A stretch of DNA of 20,201 nucleotides from positions 1 through 20,201 of the forward strand of contig CAJUMC010000060.1 of NCBI GenBank assembly GCA_910587085.1. Direction: 5' to 3'. Shown piece by piece: positions 7,536 to 13,834 of this stretch. The notes below the pieces were generated by a model. The model did no database searches and was not told where the DNA came from. It was given only the letters and a program-made list of their open reading frames with translations. The DNA is from an uncultured Lachnospiraceae bacterium (GTDB lineage: Bacteria; Bacillota; Clostridia; Lachnospirales; Lachnospiraceae). A program made the position numbers and the translations under genes. Numbering within the stretch: position 1 is the stretch's first letter; every line of letters starts with the position of its first letter.

Positions 7536-8711
7536 ATGGAAGAAAAGCAGCAAAACAGGCGGCGGAAGCGGAATCGCCGGAACCGTCCGAACAGCCGGTA
7601 CAGCGGCGCCGATCCGCGGCCGAACAGCGAAGACCCTTCCGCTTCATCCTCCAGCCCTGCCGCCGGCGGGAAGGAAATGATCCGGCACGGCCTGCAATTT
7701 GCCGCGGCCTCCCTGATCGTTTTCCTGCTGTTCCGCTTTCTTCTCACGCTTGTCATGCCCTTCTGCATCGCCGCTCTGCTCGCGGTGCTGCTGTATCCGG
7801 CCGTGCGGCTGCTGCACCGCCGGCTGCACCTCCCCGTACTCGCCGGAGGCGCTCTGGTGCTGACCACCTTCTTCTCCGCACTTTTGATCGGAGCCTTTTA
7901 TCTGGGACGTGCGCTGATCAACCAGCTGGTTGCCTTCTTTCAGAATTTCGCCGTATATCAGACCTTCCTGACGGAACGCGTCGGCGGAATCTGCTCCGGC
8001 TGCGACCGCATCTTCCGCCTGGAGCACGGCACGGTCATGGGAGTGGTGGAAAGCGCGATGACTGTATTTCTCGAGCGCATCCAGACGGATATCCTGCCTG
8101 CTCTGACCGCAAAAACACTGCAGTTTGCCGCCGGAACTGCGGCGATTCTCGGGGTGGTGCTGATCGTCCTCGTCTCCACTCTGATGATGATCAAGGATAT
8201 GGAATATTACCGCGGCATGCTGCGCCGCCTGAAACAGACTCCCGTGTTCGGAACGGTTCTCACAAATCTGCACGGCGGCGGGGCGGCTTATCTGCGGACG
8301 CAGCTCTTTATTCTGGCTCTCGTCGCGCTGATTCTGTCGCTCGGGCTCTTTCTGCTGCGGAATCCCTACGCCCTGGTTATCGGCATCGCGATCGCCGTTT
8401 TTGACGCGTTCCCTGTGCTCGGCAGCGGCCTTATCCTCGTGCCCTGGGCAGCGGTTCATCTCTTTGCAGGGCGCTATTACCAGGCGGTTGTCCTTGCGAT
8501 TCTGTACCTGATCTGCCAGGTGATCCGCGAGGTGCTTGAGCCGCGTCTTCTGAGCGGAAAGCTCGGCATACGTCCCGTCTCCGCGATGATTGCCATTTAT
8601 GTCGGCCTGCGCCTTTTCGGAATCGCCGGCGTGATCCTGGGCCCTCTCGGGCTGATTTTTGTACTTGCAATCGCACCGGCGCTCGGCATAAACGGCTCCG
8701 GCCGCCAATAA
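7536..8711 (+). CDS. AI-2E family membrane permease, YtvI-like
   Basis: 391 residues, the only clear plus-strand gene. The N-terminal ~45 residues are hydrophilic and Arg/Ser/Pro-rich. Paired membrane helices follow (LIVFLLFRFLLTLVMPFCIAALLAVLLYPAVRLL and later), then a long central soluble part (about 150-240) and the conserved end: DAFPVLGSGLILVPWAA, EVLEPRLLSGKLGIRPVSAM, YVGLRLFGIAGVILGP. These are the PVLG, EPR and GxxGxxLGP marks of the AI-2E/PerM/YtvI superfamily. Members have been proposed to export autoinducer-2, move cations or act in sporulation (YtvI). The substrate cannot be told from sequence. AGGAGG precedes the ATG. It converges with the NUDIX gene with a 37-bp gap and no visible terminator. 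Confidence 0.9.
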   Translation: MEEKQQNRRRKRNRRNRPNSRYSGADPRPNSEDPSASSSSPAAGGKEMIRHGLQFAAASLIVFLLFRFLLTLVMPFCIAALLAVLLYPAVRLLHRRLHLPVLAGGALVLTTFFSALLIGAFYLGRALINQLVAFFQNFAVYQTFLTERVGGICSGCDRIFRLEHGTVMGVVESAMTVFLERIQTDILPALTAKTLQFAAGTAAILGVVLIVLVSTLMMIKDMEYYRGMLRRLKQTPVFGTVLTNLHGGGAAYLRTQLFILALVALILSLGLFLLRNPYALVIGIAIAVFDAFPVLGSGLILVPWAAVHLFAGRYYQAVVLAILYLICQVIREVLEPRLLSGKLGIRPVSAMIAIYVGLRLFGIAGVILGPLGLIFVLAIAPALGINGSGRQ

Positions 8712-8748
8712 ATCTTTTGGTGTCTCCCGGAAACTTAATAGCCGATTC

Positions 8749-9843
8749 TCACGTAGCTTCGGACCCGGCTTCAGGAACGGCCCGGGCGTCGAGCGCCTTT
8801 TTCAGCATTGCAAGCTCCTCCTCCCAGATACAAAAGCTCCGATCTCCTTCCCGCACACGGGCCAGACACTCGTCCAGCGGCTGCCAGCGGACGCACTCCA
8901 CCTCCGATGCCTGCAGCGTGAGCGAGGACGGCTCGAGGTCGCGGATCAGAACATAAATTCTGGCCAGCTCATGGTTGCGGAACGGACTGCCGTGAAATTC
9001 GCTCTCCGCACAGCTCAGGTGCACACCAACCTCGCACAGCTCCCCGCGGCAGATTTCAACGCCGAGCTCCTCCTTAAGCTCCCGTACCGCCGATTCCGCG
9101 CAATCCTGCCCTGCCGTGACATGCCCCGCGGACGAAATATCCCAGCAGCCGGGAAAGGAGTCTTTTCCGGCGCTGCGCTTCTGCAGCAGCACCTCCCAGC
9201 CGCACGCATCCCCGCTCCGGCGTGTAAGCCCGCTCCAGCGTGTAAGCCCGCTCCAGCGGGCTAACCATACATGCGCCGTCCGGTGAAGATCGCCCTCCCG
9301 GTGCACAAGTCCGCGCTCCTTGATTCTGCCGGTCGGCAGGCCGTTCTCGTCCACCAGCTCAAACAGCTCCAGCTCTCTGCCGTCAAGCGCCGCTCCGGTC
9401 AGCGCATCTCCTTGGTACATAAGCTTCAGCGAAAAGAATTCCTCTCTTGTGCGCAGCAGATCCAGAAACAGCTGGTCGCCCTGCCAGAGCGGAAGTTCAT
9501 ACACTCTCTCCTTTTTTACCCAGGCAAGCTCCCCCTCGGTGCATCCGGACAGCTGTCCCTCAAATCCGTCCGCTGTATAAAGAAACATGTATTCGCCGTC
9601 GCTGCCCTCCGGCAGAAAGCTGACGATGCCGCGCAGCCGCCAGGAGGTAAGCGTAAGTCCGCATTCTTCGCTCACCTCGCGCAAGACGCAGTCCTCCGGG
9701 CTCTCGCCGGGCTCCAGATGGCCTCCGAGACCAATCCACTTGCCCTCGTTGACATCCTGCTTTTTTCTGTTGCGGTGCAGCATCAGATATTCGCCGTTTT
9801 GCTCCAGATAACACAGCGTCGTAATGGTATGGGTATGCTTCAC
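8749..9843 (-). CDS. Double NUDIX hydrolase
   Basis: 364 residues from the GTG at 9843, which has GGGGGAGG 7 nt upstream; a longer frame would overlap the thyX end. Two NUDIX domains in tandem. The first (about 1-150) has a complete Nudix box at 41-63 (GHLEPGE...REVSEECGL) and resembles clostridial MutT/8-oxo-dGTP diphosphatases. The second (about 155-350) starts FELVDENGLPTGRIKERGLVHREGDLHRTAHVWL, typical of the isopentenyl-diphosphate-isomerase-like NUDIX group, with its box at 240-262 where the first Glu is Gln246 (GHVTAGQ...RELKEELGV). In that group this position varies. Its beta-turn (about 196-211) holds a six-residue tandem repeat (RWSGLT). The gene follows thyX by 23 bp, so a role in cleaning nucleotide pools is plausible; real substrates are unknown. 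Confidence 0.88.
   Translation of the reverse strand: MKHTHTITTLCYLEQNGEYLMLHRNRKKQDVNEGKWIGLGGHLEPGESPEDCVLREVSEECGLTLTSWRLRGIVSFLPEGSDGEYMFLYTADGFEGQLSGCTEGELAWVKKERVYELPLWQGDQLFLDLLRTREEFFSLKLMYQGDALTGAALDGRELELFELVDENGLPTGRIKERGLVHREGDLHRTAHVWLARWSGLTRWSGLTRRSGDACGWEVLLQKRSAGKDSFPGCWDISSAGHVTAGQDCAESAVRELKEELGVEICRGELCEVGVHLSCAESEFHGSPFRNHELARIYVLIRDLEPSSLTLQASEVECVRWQPLDECLARVREGDRSFCIWEEELAMLKKALDARAVPEAGSEAT
9213..9266. repeat. 18-bp tandem repeat, three units, inside the double-NUDIX gene
   Basis: Units CGCTCCGGCGTGTAAGCC (9213-9230), CGCTCCAGCGTGTAAGCC (9231-9248) and a diverged CGCTCCAGCGGGCTAACC (9249-9266). The length is a multiple of three, so each unit adds six residues (RWSGLT-like) without breaking the frame. 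It lies in a turn of the second NUDIX domain. Confidence 0.92.
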
Positions 9844-9866
9844 ATTCTTCCCTCCCCCGATGCCGC

Positions 9867-10535
9867 TCAGCACTCGTGTCTGCCGCAGGATTTCTTTTCC
9901 GGGCAGCGGCCGAGCACGTCGCATTTCGGCTTAAAAAGATTATCTACGATCCACTTCCATTCCCCGGACCAGGCCGAGAGCTCCCGGCAGAGATCGCCGA
10001 ACAGCTCCCGGTATTCCCAGTAGGCCCGCGCGCACATCCTCTGCCGGCTCATATCCACAAGATTGCGCAGATTCCGCCGGTCCACAATCTTCGTCGCCAT
10101 GCCGAGCGGAAGCAGCATCGCGGAATCCTCCCGGCTGACGCCGAACTCCTCCAGCCGCTTCAGCGCCTCCCGGATGCCGTCCATTGCACGGACGTACTCT
10201 TCTTTGGCCTGTTCATTCTCTCTCACCGTCCGCGGGATAATATAATCAAAGCCGTCCTGATAATTGATGTAGCGCGTGCTGGACTGCAGCCTTGTCGGCG
10301 CTCCTCCGATATGCGTATACCATTCCCGGATCACCCTGGCGCTGTAGCCGTCCAGAACCAGCTCCACATTGACATATTCCATCGTCCGCCCGTGATCCGC
10401 GGTAATGCAGTCCATTCCTCTCCGGTAGTTTTTTTCCGAATCCTGCGTATCCCCGCCCCAGCAGACGCCCGCACGCCGTCCGATCAGTGAGATCGGCTCG
10501 CGCGTCGTCTCCGGTAAAATCGTTATTTTTCCCAT
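9867..10535 (-). CDS. thyX: Flavin-dependent thymidylate synthase homologue (ThyX)
   Basis: 222 residues from the ATG at 10535; the frame runs open to 10595 but that part is a 16-bp tandem repeat, not coding-like. ThyX makes dTMP from dUMP using FAD and methylene-tetrahydrofolate. The core YSARVIREWYTHIGGAPTRLQSSTRYINY (about 64-92) occupies the place of the ThyX signature RHRxxSxxxxSxRY; the final SxRY part is kept but the RHR part is altered. The segment MATKIVDRRNLRNLVDMSRQRMCARAYWEYRELF (about 146-179) matches the ThyX C-terminal substrate-binding helices. The C-terminus has four Cys (205, 211, 217, 222) in a CxxxxxCPExxSC arrangement. It heads a two-gene unit with the double-NUDIX gene and lies downstream of the nrdD terminator. 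Confidence 0.82.
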   Translation of the reverse strand: MGKITILPETTREPISLIGRRAGVCWGGDTQDSEKNYRRGMDCITADHGRTMEYVNVELVLDGYSARVIREWYTHIGGAPTRLQSSTRYINYQDGFDYIIPRTVRENEQAKEEYVRAMDGIREALKRLEEFGVSREDSAMLLPLGMATKIVDRRNLRNLVDMSRQRMCARAYWEYRELFGDLCRELSAWSGEWKWIVDNLFKPKCDVLGRCPEKKSCGRHEC

Positions 10536-10562
10536 TTTCCGTTTCCTGCCTTTTGTCTGTTG

Positions 10563-10610
10563 CTCGTGTTGTCTGTCACTCGTGTTGTTTTTCACTCGTG
10601 TTGTTTTTCA
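10563..10610. repeat. 16-bp tandem repeat, three units, in the thyX leader
   Basis: CTCGTGTTGTCTGTCA (10563-10578), CTCGTGTTGTTTTTCA (10579-10594) and an identical copy (10595-10610). The last two units are exact. The unit length is not a multiple of three, so the block cannot be conserved coding sequence. It ends 27 bp before the thyX ATG, between any promoter and the ribosome site. Confidence 0.92.
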
Positions 10611-10870
10611 CCGGCGCTTTTCCGCAGGTATTTTCTGCCGGTGCGCCCTGCCGCAAGGCTGCTCCAAAACGGCCCGGAAGCAGAAAACTGCCGGAAAGCA
10701 ATTGCTTTCCGGCAGCCGGGCTTCCGGATTTTCCATATTCTGCCTTTTCATGTCAACAGCAGAATTTCTCCGTCAGCTGCCCCCGCATAGTGTGCGCCGC
10801 CCCTGCAGCCGTTATTCCGCCGGTTTCTTTTCCTGTCCGCTTTTCCCATAAAGGGACAGCTCCTCCGGCC
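10611..10870. other. Intergenic region between nrdD and thyX
   Basis: No gene seen. It holds the nrdD terminator (10688-10715), a CACCGGC/GCCGGTG inverted repeat spanning about 10609-10643, and at 10624-10638 a GCAGGTATTTTCTGC element nearly identical to one in the nrdD leader. The thyX promoter should lie between about 10620 and 10690 on the minus strand, but I see no consensus pair. Confidence 0.5.
10688..10715 (-). terminator. Terminator after nrdD
   Basis: A perfect 28-bp palindrome (arms CTGCCGGAAAGCAA / TTGCTTTCCGGCAG) followed on the minus strand by TTTTCTGCTT. It sits about 155 bp after the nrdD stop and before thyX. The T-run is short, so some read-through into thyX is possible. Confidence 0.72.
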
Positions 10871-13348
10871 TCATTCCGCGCCGGATGCGGTGTTTTCTGC
10901 ATAACGGCGGATATTGGAAGCGTTTGCATACAGCTGCGTACAGCCGCCGGAAACAACGGCGAGCGTCGGCGCCTGCTGAATATCAAGCATACGGGCCAGC
11001 TCCGGATTCTCCTGCGCGTCCACTACAGTATAGGCGATACCTGACAGATAATTTCTGGCCTGCCGGCAGTTCGGGCAGGTCTTTGTCGTAAAAAGATAGA
11101 TCCCGTCCGAGAGCCCGCCTGCATGTTCTGCAGCGCCGCCTTCCGTTTTGCCTGACAGCCCGTCCGCTCCCGGCAGCCCCGCAAGCTCCGGCATGTCCGC
11201 CAGCGTTTCCGCAATGTTGAAATCCCCCGCCGGGGAGCATTCCTCCGCCCTGCCGGCCGTCTCCGGCATAACGCGGGATTTTGCGATATCGTAGGTCTTC
11301 CGGTTTTTGTATTCCTGCGTCTTCCCGGCATTCCAGTTCTGCACCGGCCGGTAATAGCCGGTAATCCGGCTGTAAATCTCTGTCACTGCACCGCATTCCG
11401 GACATCTTGCCGCCTCGCCGCTGATATAGCCGTGTTCCCGGCAGATTGAGTAGGTCGGCGACATGGTATAGTACGGCAGCCGGTAATTCACCGCGATCGT
11501 GCGGACAAGCTTCGCTGCCGCCTGCCAGTCCGGAAGCCGCTCCCCGAGAAACGCGTGGAATACCGTTCCGGAGGTGTAGAGCGTCTGGAGCTCGTCCTGA
11601 ATATCCAGCGCCTCAAAAATATCGGCGGTGTAATCAACCGGAAGATGGGAGCTGTTCGTGTAATAAGGCGCATCCCCCTGCTTCCCGGCCGTCTTGATAT
11701 CCGGCCAGCGCTTTCTGTCGTGCTTTGCCAGGCGGTAACTTGTCGATTCCGCCGGTGTCGCCTCGAGATTGTACAGATCGCCGTACTGCTCCTGATAATC
11801 ACTCAGGCGTTCCCGCATGTGATTCAGCACCCTTGCGGTAAATTTCTGTGTCTCCCGATCCGTCATATCCCTGCCGAGCCATCTCGCATTCAGCCCGACC
11901 TCGTTCATGCCCACGAGCCCGATTGTGGAAAAATGATTGGCAAAGGTGCCGAGATAGCGCTTTGTATACGGATAAAGCCCCTCCTCCAGCAGCTTGGTAA
12001 TCACCGTGCGCTTCACGCGCAGGGAGCGGGCGGCCACATCCATCATGTGATCGAGCCTGCGGAAGAAATCGCTCTCGCCCGACGCCAGATACGCTATCCG
12101 GGGCATGTTGATGGTGACAACTCCGACGGAGCCGGTGCTCTCGCCGCTGCCGAAAAAGCCGCCTGTCTTTTTGCGCAGCTCGCGCAGGTCAAGGCGCAGC
12201 CGGCAGCACATCGAGCGCACGTCGCTCGGCTTCATATCGCTGTTGATATAATTGGAAAAATATGGAGTTCCGTACTTTGCCGTCATCGTGAACAGCAGAC
12301 GGTTGTTCTCCGTGTCGGACCAGTCGAAATCCGGCGTGATGGAGTAGGTCGGGATCGGATACTGGAAACCGCGCCCGTTCGCATCCCCCTCGATCATAAT
12401 CTCGATAAACGCCTTGTTTACCATATCCATCTCGGCCCTGCAGTCTTTGTATTTGAAATCGGCCTCCCTGCCGCCGATAATGCAGTTCTGCTCCGCAAGA
12501 TCGTCCGGCACAGTCCAGTCGAGCGTAATGTTCGAGAACGGCGCCTGCGTCCCCCAGCGGCTCGGCGTATTCACCCCGTAGATAAAGCACTGGATGCACT
12601 GCTTGACCTCTTCGTAGGTCAGGCCGTCCGCCTTCACAAACGGTGCGAGATAAGTGTCAAAGGAGGAGAATGCCTGTGCGCCAGCCCATTCGTTCTGCAT
12701 AATGCCAAGGAAATTCACCATCTGGTTGCAGAGCGTAGAGAGATGTTTTGCCGGCGCCGAGGTAATCTTGCCCGGGATGCCGCCCAGCCCCTCTTTGATG
12801 AGCTGCTTCAGAGACCAGCCCGCGCAGTACCCCGTCAGCATCGACAGGTCGTGGATGTGCAGATCGGCGTTGCGGTGAGCGTTTGCAATCTCCTCGTCAT
12901 AGATTTCCGAAAGCCAGTAATTCGCGGTGATCGAACCGGAATTGTGCAGGATCAGGCCGCCGACCGAATAGGTGACGGTAGAATTCTCCTTGACGCGCCA
13001 GTCCTCCTCGCGCACATAACTGTCCACGATATCCTTGTAATCCAGGATGGTCGATTTCATATTGCGGATCTTCTCCCGGTTTTTGCGATAGAGAATATAT
13101 GCCTTCGCGACGTCTGTGTAGCCGGACTGCTCCAGCGTGTGCTCCACACTGTCCTGAATATCCTCCACGCTGACCGCGCCGTCCTGCACCTTCCCCTGGA
13201 AATCTGCGGTGACGCGCAGCGTCAGCAGATTGATAATGTCCTCGTTGTAAAGCTTCTTCGTCGCGTTAAATGCCTTTGAAATCGCCGCGTTGATCTTTTT
13301 CAGATTGAATTCGGCGATCTCGCCGTCCCGTTTTACCACCTGAATCAT
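10871..13348 (-). CDS. nrdD: Anaerobic ribonucleoside-triphosphate reductase (class III) with C-terminal redoxin domain
   Basis: 825 residues from the ATG at 13348, preceded by GGAAGG. Glycyl-radical enzyme reducing ribonucleoside triphosphates to dNTPs under anaerobiosis. Residues 1-95 are an ATP-cone (VVKRDGEIAEFNLKKINAAI). Active-site candidates are Cys175 (GYCAGW) and Met380-Cys381-Cys382-Arg, aligned with the thiyl-radical Cys loop, followed by the GGFFGSGESTGSVGVVTINMPR loop. A zinc site is likely formed by Cys636, His639, Cys649 and Cys652. Gly664 in RITGYY is the radical glycine. After the usual end (about 690) a low-complexity linker leads to a thioredoxin/glutaredoxin-like domain (about 748-825) with CPNC at 758-761 and the cis-Pro in QQAPTL. 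This suggests a built-in reductant. The activase NrdG is not in the window. Downstream lie a terminator, then thyX. Confidence 0.95.
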   Translation of the reverse strand: MIQVVKRDGEIAEFNLKKINAAISKAFNATKKLYNEDIINLLTLRVTADFQGKVQDGAVSVEDIQDSVEHTLEQSGYTDVAKAYILYRKNREKIRNMKSTILDYKDIVDSYVREEDWRVKENSTVTYSVGGLILHNSGSITANYWLSEIYDEEIANAHRNADLHIHDLSMLTGYCAGWSLKQLIKEGLGGIPGKITSAPAKHLSTLCNQMVNFLGIMQNEWAGAQAFSSFDTYLAPFVKADGLTYEEVKQCIQCFIYGVNTPSRWGTQAPFSNITLDWTVPDDLAEQNCIIGGREADFKYKDCRAEMDMVNKAFIEIMIEGDANGRGFQYPIPTYSITPDFDWSDTENNRLLFTMTAKYGTPYFSNYINSDMKPSDVRSMCCRLRLDLRELRKKTGGFFGSGESTGSVGVVTINMPRIAYLASGESDFFRRLDHMMDVAARSLRVKRTVITKLLEEGLYPYTKRYLGTFANHFSTIGLVGMNEVGLNARWLGRDMTDRETQKFTARVLNHMRERLSDYQEQYGDLYNLEATPAESTSYRLAKHDRKRWPDIKTAGKQGDAPYYTNSSHLPVDYTADIFEALDIQDELQTLYTSGTVFHAFLGERLPDWQAAAKLVRTIAVNYRLPYYTMSPTYSICREHGYISGEAARCPECGAVTEIYSRITGYYRPVQNWNAGKTQEYKNRKTYDIAKSRVMPETAGRAEECSPAGDFNIAETLADMPELAGLPGADGLSGKTEGGAAEHAGGLSDGIYLFTTKTCPNCRQARNYLSGIAYTVVDAQENPELARMLDIQQAPTLAVVSGGCTQLYANASNIRRYAENTASGAE

Positions 13349-13626
13349 TGCATTCCTTCCCTTCCTCAGTATTGGCAGAAATTTCCAGATCTGAAAATTC
13401 TCTGCCCTGCAGGTATTTCCTGCTTTGGGGTGTTTCCTGCCTGCGGGCACCCTTTGCCCTGGAACGTTTTCTGCCCTGCAGATATTCCTGCAAAGCAGGA
13501 ATATCTGCAGGCATCCCTCTGCGTTGCAGGCATCCTCCTGGTCGCAGGAATCCCCCGCAGCTGCCCCCGCCGCATTAGAAACGGACTCCGCAGAGCGTGC
13601 ATCCTCTATGAAGTCCGTCTGATTTC
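13349..13626 (-). other. Long repeat-rich 5' leader of nrdD
   Basis: From the predicted start near 13620 to the ATG there are about 270 nt without a convincing gene. The leader is full of GCAGG/CCTGC elements: a perfect 17-bp stem with AAA loop at 13475-13511, and two degenerate copies of a 22-nt block (GCAGGAATATCTGCAGGGCAGA and GCAGGAAATACCTGCAGGGCAGA on the minus strand). ACGGACT/AGTCCGT arms (13580-13617) form a further hairpin at its 5' end. I do not recognise a known riboswitch class. Confidence 0.6.
13475..13511. repeat. 17-bp perfect inverted repeat in the nrdD leader
   Basis: Arms CCTGCAGATATTCCTGC and GCAGGAATATCTGCAGG with a loop of AAA. No T-run follows on either strand, so it is not a simple terminator. 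In the nrdD mRNA it would form a very stable hairpin about 130 nt before the start codon. Confidence 0.92.
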
Positions 13627-13655
13627 ATTATAGCAGATTATACCAGTCCCGTCAA
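13627..13655 (-). promoter_or_regulatory. Sigma-A promoter of nrdD
   Basis: On the minus strand TTGACG (13655-13650) and a perfect TATAAT (13632-13627) are separated by 17 bp. Transcription should start near 13620. A second TATAAT lies within the spacer but is wrongly placed for this -35. Confidence 0.9.
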
Positions 13656-13660
13656 GAAAA

Positions 13661-13708
13661 ATACCAGATATATTTTATCCTGTTTGATATGTACACAAGA
13701 TATTGTGC
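13661..13708. promoter_or_regulatory. Pair of NrdR-box-like operators upstream of nrdD
   Basis: ACACAAGATATTGTGC at 13693-13708 matches the NrdR box (roughly ACACWATATATWGTGT) at 14 of 16 positions. A weaker copy, ATACCAGATATATTTT, lies at 13661-13676 (about 11 of 16). Their starts are 32 bp apart, three helical turns, which is the spacing known for tandem NrdR boxes. The near box ends 5 bp before the nrdD -35. NrdR is the ATP/dATP-sensing repressor of ribonucleotide reductase genes, so this fits the target gene. Confidence 0.78.
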
Positions 13709-13782
13709 TCCTACTACTGCTGTCGAATCCGTACAGCCCCGGGTTTATGCGGCTTTTCCGCCTATCCGGCGCCCCAAATCTG

Positions 13783-13812
13783 AAACGGCATGGCCCATAG
13801 ACCATGCCGTTT
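13783..13812. terminator. Hairpin after hflX
   Basis: Eleven-bp perfect arms (AAACGGCATGG / CCATGCCGTTT) with an 8-nt loop. It lies 22 bp beyond the hflX stop. On the minus strand it is followed only by CAG after TTT, whereas six T follow on the plus strand, so it is a better terminator in the plus direction. It probably still ends hflX transcripts before the nrdD promoter region. Confidence 0.6.
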
Positions 13813-13834
13813 TTTACAAGTCATTTCCAGTTTA

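Noticed and set aside
7644..8708. 354-codon minus-strand frame opposite the AI-2E permease
   Set aside because: It is Gln/His/Asp-rich without a fold, and has no ribosome site, while the plus strand gives a clear membrane protein.
9213..9266. 18-bp and 16-bp tandem repeats as a CRISPR array
   Set aside because: There are no spacers, the units are too short, and one block lies inside a coding frame.
11555..13279. 574-codon open frame on the plus strand opposite nrdD
   Set aside because: It is the antisense shadow of a clearly recognised nrdD; the translation is low in hydrophobic pattern, rich in Arg/His and matches no known fold.
13475..13511. nrdD leader hairpin as a rho-independent terminator or known riboswitch
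   Set aside because: No T-run follows on either strand, and the leader shows no conserved core I recognise, for example of a cobalamin riboswitch.
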